Assembly: GCA_946530565.1 (NCBI GenBank)
Contig: CAMNAE010000023.1
Coordinates: 1 to 11,832, forward strand
Origin: an uncultured Oscillibacter sp.
GTDB taxonomy: Bacteria > Bacillota > Clostridia > Oscillospirales > Oscillospiraceae
DNA length: 11,832 bases
Direction: 5' to 3'
In this document: in pieces, positions 1-7,100 of the stretch
Layout: every line of letters begins with the position of its first letter
Position numbering within the stretch: the stretch's first letter is position 1
Position numbers and translations under genes: made by a program
The notes under the pieces: generated by a model
The model's database searches: none
Told to the model about the DNA's origin: nothing
The model's input: only the letters and a program-made list of their open reading frames with translations

Positions 1-939
1 GGCCCGGTAGAGCGGCCGGATCTCGCTGAGCGTCTCCGGCCGCGCGATCTCCATGAGCGGACGGCACAGGGCAAGAAAGGCGTCGAACTCCTGACCGAGC
101 GCGAGCGCAGCGGAGCGGTCGCGCAGAAGAAGATTGAGTGCGGGCCCGCGCTGGCCCTGCACGCTCCCGGAGATCACCGCGGAGTAGCCCTCGGCGATGA
201 AGAGCGTGCGGCGGAGTGCGCCGTCCTGCAGGCGCGGGTAGTACCAGGGCTCGATGCTGCCGGAGAGATACAGCGGCATCCACTTGCGCACGGCCTCCCA
301 CATCTCGGTGAGGTTGCGTCCGATCGAGTGGATGATCTTCACGCGCCAGCCGCGCGTCAGGAGCTGCGTCAATAATACCGCCCAGCGCCTTGCGAAGGCG
401 GCGTCCTCGTAGAGCCAGGCCATCTCCTCTTCGGAATAGAGCAGAAGCGTGCGCGGCCGCCGCAAAAGCGTCAGCCCCGTCAGAAAGGCGAGCACCGCCT
501 CGCGCTTGCCGGCGTTGCCGTAAAAGAGCTGCACCTCGCGGTGCTCACCGGCCTCTGTCTCCTGCGTGCCGCCGGAGGCGGGGGAGGGGATCATCGCGGC
601 AAGCATGTGCCCGATCGAGCGGTTAGCGGCGGAGTCCTCCTCGAGCCAGGCATAAATGAGCCGCTCGCCCTCACGTTCATCCTCCGGCCAAGCGCGGCCG
701 AGATCGAGCGCGTCGGCGAGCGCCTGACGCTGGTAGGGCTCCGGGCAGTGCCGGGCAAAATAGGCGGCCGCGGGCGCCAAAAACGGCTGCTGCGGCGGAA
801 GCCCGCGCTTGCCTGAGCGGATGCGGCTGATATAAGAGGCGTCGAAGCTCAATGCCCGCGCCAGTGCCGCGTTCTGCGTGGCGGTGAGCGTCATGAGGAA
901 ATCCAGCTTCTCGGCGAGTTTTTGCAGCTTGTCTTCCAT
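1..939 (-). CDS. XRE/Cro-type helix-turn-helix transcriptional regulator with large C-terminal domain (3' end outside window)
   Basis: The reading frame is open for all 313 codons from the ATG at 939 to the window edge, so the protein is truncated only by the window. The start is fixed by AGGAGG six bases upstream. Residues about 21-45 (TQNAALARALSFDASYISRI followed by RSGKR) fit a Cro/C1-type helix-turn-helix, with SYISRIRSGKR as the recognition-helix signature. An acidic linker (about 80-130) leads to a region from residue 134 with alternating hydrophobic strands and helices: LFYGNAGKREAV, TLLLYSEEEM, GWRVKIIHSIGRNLTEMWEA, and IEPWYYPRLQDG. I read this as a ligand- or signal-binding domain, but I see no HKD or other catalytic motif and cannot name the family. 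It is transcribed away from the giant secreted-protein gene, and the two share a 188-bp control region, so it may regulate itself and that gene. The DNA-binding role is fairly sure; the target and effector are inference. Confidence 0.88.
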   Translation of the reverse strand, partial: MEDKLQKLAEKLDFLMTLTATQNAALARALSFDASYISRIRSGKRGLPPQQPFLAPAAAYFARHCPEPYQRQALADALDLGRAWPEDEREGERLIYAWLEEDSAANRSIGHMLAAMIPSPASGGTQETEAGEHREVQLFYGNAGKREAVLAFLTGLTLLRRPRTLLLYSEEEMAWLYEDAAFARRWAVLLTQLLTRGWRVKIIHSIGRNLTEMWEAVRKWMPLYLSGSIEPWYYPRLQDGALRRTLFIAEGYSAVISGSVQGQRGPALNLLLRDRSAALALGQEFDAFLALCRPLMEIARPETLSEIRPLYRA

Positions 940-945
940 GGGAAA

Positions 946-951
946 CCTCCT
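946..951 (-). promoter_or_regulatory. Ribosome binding site of the HTH regulator gene
   Basis: AGGAGG on the minus strand, six bases (TTTCCC) before the ATG at 939. It is a perfect Shine-Dalgarno core and decides the start of this gene. Confidence 0.9.
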
Positions 952-974
952 GAATAAGCCGGGACGGTCAACCA

Positions 975-993
975 CAGGCACGAAGCGTGCCTG
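975..993. promoter_or_regulatory. Perfect 8-bp inverted repeat, candidate operator or 5'-leader hairpin
   Basis: CAGGCACG, three bases (AAG), then CGTGCCTG: all eight pairs match. It lies between the predicted minus-strand promoter (1043-1070) and the regulator's ribosome binding site, so in that transcript it forms a GC-rich hairpin in the leader. As DNA it is a symmetric site a dimeric HTH protein could bind. There is no T-run after it, so it is not an intrinsic terminator. Whether it acts as operator or RNA hairpin cannot be decided from sequence. Confidence 0.6.
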
Positions 994-1024
994 AAACTGT
1001 CACGGCCAAATGCGGCGAAGACCT

Positions 1025-1052
1025 TTTTTGCATCTTGCAAATACTATATAAT
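1025..1052 (+). promoter_or_regulatory. Predicted sigma-A-like promoter for the giant secreted-protein gene
   Basis: A perfect -10 box TATAAT lies at 1047-1052. The -35 is weak: TTTTTG at 1025-1030 with a 16-base spacer. The A/T-rich block stands out sharply from the GC-rich flanks. Transcription would start near 1059, giving a leader of about 70 bases before the ATG at 1128. The weak -35 and the palindrome at 1028-1040 between the two boxes suggest that a bound protein controls this promoter. Confidence 0.6.
1028..1040. promoter_or_regulatory. Palindrome TTGCA-TCT-TGCAA, candidate operator
   Basis: A perfect 5+3+5 inverted repeat placed between the -35 and -10 boxes of the plus-strand promoter and just downstream of the minus-strand -10 box. 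A protein bound here would block the plus promoter and affect the minus one. The natural candidate binder is the divergently encoded HTH regulator; this is inference from position only. Confidence 0.5.
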
Positions 1053-1070
1053 AAAACCACATAAAAGCAA
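1043..1070 (-). promoter_or_regulatory. Predicted divergent promoter for the HTH regulator gene
   Basis: On the minus strand TTGCTT (plus positions 1065-1070) is followed, after 16 bases, by TATAGT (1043-1048). Its -10 box overlaps the plus-strand -10 box at 1047-1052 by two bases, so the two polymerases could not open both at once. The leader to the ATG at 939 is about 95-100 bases and contains the inverted repeat at 975-993. Confidence 0.5.
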
Positions 1071-1113
1071 GGAAAATTTGTTTTATTTTTTCAAGAGGGT
1101 CATACATGCAAGA

Positions 1114-1119
1114 AGGAGG
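1114..1119 (+). promoter_or_regulatory. Ribosome binding site of the giant secreted-protein gene
   Basis: AGGAGG with eight bases (GTGCACCC) to the ATG at 1128. The signal peptide begins directly at this ATG, so start, ribosome site and protein N-terminus agree. Confidence 0.9.
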
Positions 1120-1127
1120 GTGCACCC

Positions 1128-1199
1128 ATGAAACGGATCTTGAGTCTCATTCTGACAGCCGTCATGCTCACGACTCTGCTCCCGGCCGCGGCCTTTGCG
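1128..1199 (+). other. Signal peptide of the giant protein
   Basis: 24 codons: a positively charged start (MKR), a hydrophobic stretch of about 15 residues with Leu, Ile and Val, a Pro at 19, and the signal peptidase I site AFA followed by AEE. No lipobox cysteine is present, so this is a Sec/SPase I secretion signal, not a lipoprotein. Confidence 0.9.
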
Positions 1200-4100
1200 G
1201 CGGAGGAGCCGTCTTTCGAAGAGAGCGGCGCGGTGCGCGTTACGCTCGGAGAAGGCGCCGGCGGCGAGGGCGCGGCGCAGGCGGGAGCGGTGATCCCCGA
1301 AGGCGCCGTTGCCCTGCAGGACGCGGATGAGCGCAGCGGCGTGAACTCGATGCACATCACGAACGCGGGGGCCTCGCAGCTCAACGGCTGGGAGACCGCG
1401 ATCTACGAGCAGCGCATGGAGGAGCTCGCATCCATCCCCGGAATAGATCCCCACTCGCAGATGCACAAAGCGCAGATCATGTTCCGCACCTGCGCGCTCG
1501 ACGTGAACGACTATGAGCTTCCGGTCGCCTGGTACTTCCTCGCGTCCGACGAGCCGACCGACCATCTGCTGACGCTCTACAGCTGGAAGCGCCACAACGT
1601 CGACGACTTCACGATCAGCGCCGACGGCGACTTCGGCTGGTACCACTTTACCGAGACGGTCTACGGCGATGGCGAGGGCGAGCTCTACGCCTACTCGATC
1701 GGCATCGTCGTCGCGCCGGAGGACGTCACGGTCAGCATCGACGTCTGGGATGAGGAGACGCAGACGACGGTGAACGTCGGCACCTTCCCCTTCATCCACA
1801 TCCGCGGCGGCGGCGCCAGGACGCCGCGCGTCACGGGGATCGACGTGATGGACTACGAGAGCTATTACCACGAGGGCACGGAATACCTCGCGCATTTCTC
1901 GCTGCGGCTCTCGGGCTTCTTCCTGCCCGACGACGTCAACGCCTACAAGCTCTGGATCTGGGACAGCGCAAAAGAGGATTATGACACCTCCCTGGCCCAG
2001 GTCGTCTCGATCTCCGAGCCCGACGAGTACGGCCGCATCACACTCAAGTTCGCGTTCGAAATGGTCCCGGCCCACGACCTCATTTGGCTCGATCTGTACA
2101 TCAACGGCGAGCCCGCCTACTTCTTCGGCCGGGAGGAGCACATCGACGAGGACCCGGAGACCCATGTGCTCTCCTTCAACGACTACGCCGGCGGAGGCAA
2201 TGTCTCGATCTCGAGCCCCTTCTCGGCGATCAACGGCGGCGTGACCTACGGCGCGCCCGAGCCCGGCGTCGCCTTCCCGCGCGTGATCGTGCCGAACTTC
2301 TCCACAGAGCCTGAGATCACCGTCTCGGTGACCCCGGGCGACTACGCTGCCGGCGAGATCGCGTACTCGACCGACGGCGGCGAGAGCTACAGCGCCTGGC
2401 TGCCCATGGCGTCTTCCGTCACGGTGCCCCTCGGCAGCGAGACGGGGACCTACTCGCTCGTGTTCCGCGCCCGCGCGGACGGCGTGGAGGACTGGACATC
2501 TCCGGAATATCCCGTGTTTATCGAAGTGCCCCTGCCGGAGCCCGAGGTGCTGCCCTCCGTCGATCTGCCCGCGGAGACGACCGAAGGCAGCGTGACGGCA
2601 GCCGTCGCCCCGGGAAGCTATGAGGGCGGCGAGCTGAGCTACGGCGTGAACGGGGTGTGGAGCGAGTGGCAGGAAGTGACCGCCTCCGTCCCGATCGCGC
2701 TGAGCGAGGGTTACGGCGAATACGAGATCGCCTTCATGTTCAGAAAAGACGGCATCAAAGAAACGTCGCTTCCCTCCCTGTGCGTCAGCTACAGCGGCCC
2801 GGTCATCGAGCGCTATGTTCGCACGCTCTATGCCCCGGCGGTCGCGTCGTTTCTGACGGACAGCGGCTTCGTGACCACGCCCGGCGCGACGATCAGCGGC
2901 GCGTTCGAGGCGACGGGGGAGGCGGGCTTCGCGCAGCGCGCGACGCTCAGCTACGTCGACGGCACCCTCACGCAGCGGAGCTTCACCGTTCCCGCGGCGC
3001 CCAAAGACGCTTCCACCTTCGAAGTGTATCTGACGGTCCCGGCGGACGCCGCTTCGCTCACGAGTCTCAGCTATGAGCTGATCGGCCCCGAGGGAGCGCT
3101 CGACAGCCATGTGACCTATGACCTCTCCGGCTACGCGGTCGTCGGCGAGACGGTCGTCGACGGCTTCCCCGAGGACTATGTCGGAACGACCTTCCGCCTG
3201 AAGGGCGCGGCCGAGCGCTATGCCGTCATCAGCGCGGATAATCTTTCCGGCGTCAGCCTCGGCGACCTCCCGACGGGCTCCTACACCTGGGAGATCTCGG
3301 GCGCATCCGGCTACATCGCCGCGGGCGGCATCTCGATCGAGCGCGGCAGCAGCTTCACGCTCGAAGGCCTTCCCGGGCTCTGCTCGCTCACGGCGAACGC
3401 GGATCAGGACATCGCGGGCAGCGTGCGCGTCGATTACACCGCGCCCGACGGCACGGCGCACACCGCCCACGGCGCGCTCGGCACGGCGATGACGCAGCTC
3501 CCGAAGGGGAGCACGGCGAGCGTCTCGATGAGCTACGACACCGCCGCCTACCCCGACTACCTGGGCGCGAGCGAGGGCAGCATCAGCGTGACGCTCGATG
3601 CTGACAAGGAAGTTGCCTTTACGATGCTCCCGCTCTCCTTCCGCACGATCAGCGGCACGCTCGTTGACAGCACGGGCAGCCGAAGGGCCGGTTATAAGAC
3701 CATCACGCTCGAGCAGATGGTCTCCCGCGGCGGGAAGACCGAGACCTACCGCGCGACGGGGCGCAGCGACTATAACGGAAAATTCTCGATCCGCGCCTAC
3801 GACGGCATTCCGGCAACGCTCACGGTCAACGCGCTCTCCTTCGATAAAACGAGCTGTACCGTCACGGATAACGGCGACGTTGAAGGCGTTGAGATCACGC
3901 TGACCTTCAATCAGGACTATGTGGTCCGGGTCGAGCTCGTGGTCAACACGCCCGAGGCGGTCGACGAAAACCTCAGCCACTACGTCGACGAGGAGGGCAA
4001 CTCCGGCGTGGATTCCGCGTTTGTCCGCGGCGACGCCTCGCTCCTGAACCTCGGCCGCGTGTACGTTTCCGGCAGGAGCAAGAGCCTTGTGCAGGGCGAG

Positions 4101-7100
4101 GAATACGACGTCATCACCGCCGGCGGCGAGATGCTTCTGAAGTTCCACGCGGGCGTCGTGCCCGCGGGCGCGGGGATCTCCGCGACTTTCTATTACCCCT
4201 ACGGGCAGAGCTGGTATGAGTACGGGAACGGCCGCATCTCGATCAACACCGGCCCGGGTGTGACGCTCGATGAAAAGGGCAACGCCGTGCTCCGCGTCGA
4301 CGGCTACCGCTACGGCGGCGAGCTCCGCTGCACCGTCGTCGAGGAGGAGGACGAGGACTACGTCGGCTTCCTCGCGCTGGGCACCGAATTCGTCTACGGC
4401 CGGGGCGAGCTGTGCCTGCCCTACGAGAACGCCGTGAATGGCGTGCTCGTGAAGACCTTCAAGTGCCGCACGGAGGAGCTTGAGGACTTTCTGAGCTTCC
4501 TGAGCTCCTGGAGCGGCGGCATGACCGACGAGTATTGTCACTCCAAGTGGATGAAGACGCTGCCCAACAGCCGCTATGTCTACCTGACCGACCCTGCCTG
4601 GAAGACCAAAACGCCGGTCGGCAGCAAGGTGCTCGGCGCCTATAAGCTCCACACCCAGATCGCGCTCTCGTCGACCCCCGGCAGCGTGATCGTGACCGGC
4701 GTTCTCGAAAAGCGCTACCCGGACGCGCCGGACGCCGACAACATCTACTCCGCGCAGATCCTGGTGCCCAACGGCTTCATGATGAGCCGCTCTGTCCCCT
4801 GCATCTTCAACGGGGAGACGATCCCGGAGGGCGGCACCTACCTGAACGACCGCCAGTGGGGCGACGGGCCGGTCGCCGAGACGCCGGTCAACACCTTCAC
4901 GGTGGAGCTCCCGCTCGACGCGAACAACCGCCTGAACGCGACGCTCGCGATCCGCACCTACACGCTCTCGCGGATCGACGCGCAGGGCCGGTACAGCTAT
5001 TCGATGCTCTACAAACCCATGGAGCTCAACGATGAGGTCTGCCTCTTCGACGTGGGTGTGCCGGACACCGTTTCGATCGCCGACCAGCTGGACGCGCAGG
5101 GGCTCTACGGCGGAATCAACGTGAATGACCCGCGGCGTGCCACCTGGACGCTCGCGCTCGATGTGCGCTCCTTCGTGAGTGAGAACGAGGACGAGAACGA
5201 GATCACGATCTACGACAACGGCACCGTGATCGACACCTTCGTTCTGGACCGCACGTTCACGACCCGCAGGGTGCGCATCACCGACAACCTGAACCCCGGC
5301 GTGCATGTGATCTCGGCGACGCGCACCTATGACGGCGAGGTCATGAGCACGCAGCCCAAGGCCTTCTCGCTGATCCGCGGCACGAACGAGAGCCAGGACG
5401 TCTACATCAGCAACATCACCTGGCAGCACTGGAACCACTGGGACCCCTCGGCTGACCATCAGGACATTTACCTCAAGACACTCGCCGACCTTTCCGGCCG
5501 CGAGATCTGGATCTGGCCGGAAAAGAAGTCCAACATCTACTTCAAGGTGAACAACGCATCGCTCGAGGAGATCGATGGCATCACGCTCGACGTCTCGCAG
5601 CAGTGGGACAAGTTGGACGCAATGACCCGGGCCAGGCTCGGAACGCATAAGCGCTTCGATGCCGTCTGCACGCTGAGCGACCCGGTGACCCGCACGAGCT
5701 TCTGGAAGATCGAGGACGCCTATCTCGGCTATGCGGTCGCACTCGATTTCCAGTACCACTATAAGGAGGGCGTCATCTACGACGGCGACCCGACCGAGGA
5801 GCAGCGCCGCCAGGCGGAGCTCAAGGCGCTCTATGAGGCGAACGGCCTCGGGTCCGTGCCCGACGATCTCGCCCGGATCTCGCAGATCAACGCCGCGACG
5901 AGCGACGAGATCAAGACCGCGATGGCCGAGGGCGCCGCGGAGGGCCTCCCGGCAGAGCTGAAAAACCTCACGCTGAATGTCGCCTCCCAGAGCGACAGCG
6001 CGATCACCTTCACCGCGTCCTCCGCGGACGTGCCCTCCTTCACGCTGAGCATGTCGGAGGGGGAGACGATCGCCGACCCGAACGACATCTGGCTGCTCAT
6101 GGAGAAGGAGCAGGCGGAGGGCTCTCAGGATCCGAATGAGCCCGCGAGCGAGGGCTGGGAAGTCGCATGGAGCCAGATGGACACGCTCCAGGGCACGACG
6201 ATCATCCGCATGGCGACGCTCAACGAGCAGCTCCCCGACGGGCGCTGGCACACGGTCTCGCACCGCAGGGTGTACCTGCCCGAGCAGGTGGCCGCGGCGC
6301 TCTCCGGCGGCGCGGCGCTGAGCGCGGACGAGGGCGCGGAGCTCATGGAGCTGCGGAACGACTTCACCGAGCGCGCCGACCGCGGCAAGAAGGTCTACGA
6401 CGTCACGAACGACATCTACACCTATACCGACCTCGCGAACACCTTCTATGTGAACCGCATGGAAAAAGAGATGACGAACTTCATGGGCTCCGCGGAAGCC
6501 GGCAAGAAGTTCGGCAAGGAGTGCTCCCTCATCTCCGACCGCGCGGGTACCGCGATGAACATCCTGGGCGTCGCGAATACGGCCTATCAGATCTACAAGG
6601 GGCCGAGCGGCCAGGACGGCACGGGCCTTCGCGAGCTCCTCTCCCACGTGAAGGACGAGCGCTTCCGCAAGGGCATCGAGTGGCAGATCCGCGACTATGA
6701 GAAGCTCCGCCAGGACATCTACGTCCAGGACACCACGATGAACACGATCAACTCCGCCGCGTCCTTCGCGGAGGTCACGGTGTGGACGAAGGTCGCGACC
6801 TTCCTCGGCGGCCTCGGCTACAACTACTTCTCCGACGGCGCCAAGGAGTACAACCAGCAGGTCTACAACTCGACCCTGCTCGACATCCAGCGCCAGCTCC
6901 GCTTCGAGCGCAACAAGGAGAGCAAAAAAGAGGCTGAGCAGTGGCTGCGCAACAAGATGGACAGCATCTACGGCAAGGGCAACTGGAGCGAGTACGCGCT
7001 CGAGGAGGAGCGCAAGTACTGGGTGCTCGTGGAGGACGAGTACGGCAACTTCCACTACGTCTGGCACGAGAAGGCCTACTTCAAGGTGGTCTGGGATCCC

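Noticed and set aside
390..816. Two plus-strand open frames over the HTH regulator
   Set aside because: Their translations are Arg/Ala-rich without domain features, and they lie antisense to a gene with a clear ribosome site and HTH.
975..993. Inverted repeat as a terminator for the regulator or giant gene
   Set aside because: There is no T-run on either side and it lies in the regulator's 5' leader, not after a gene.
3267..3281. LPTGS in the giant protein as a sortase signal
   Set aside because: It does not fit LPxTG, lies in the middle of the protein, and is followed by neither a hydrophobic segment nor a positive tail.
6330..7060. Helical region as a polymorphic toxin or secreted enzyme
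   Set aside because: No catalytic motif is visible, it lies in the middle and not at the C-terminus, and no immunity-like gene follows.
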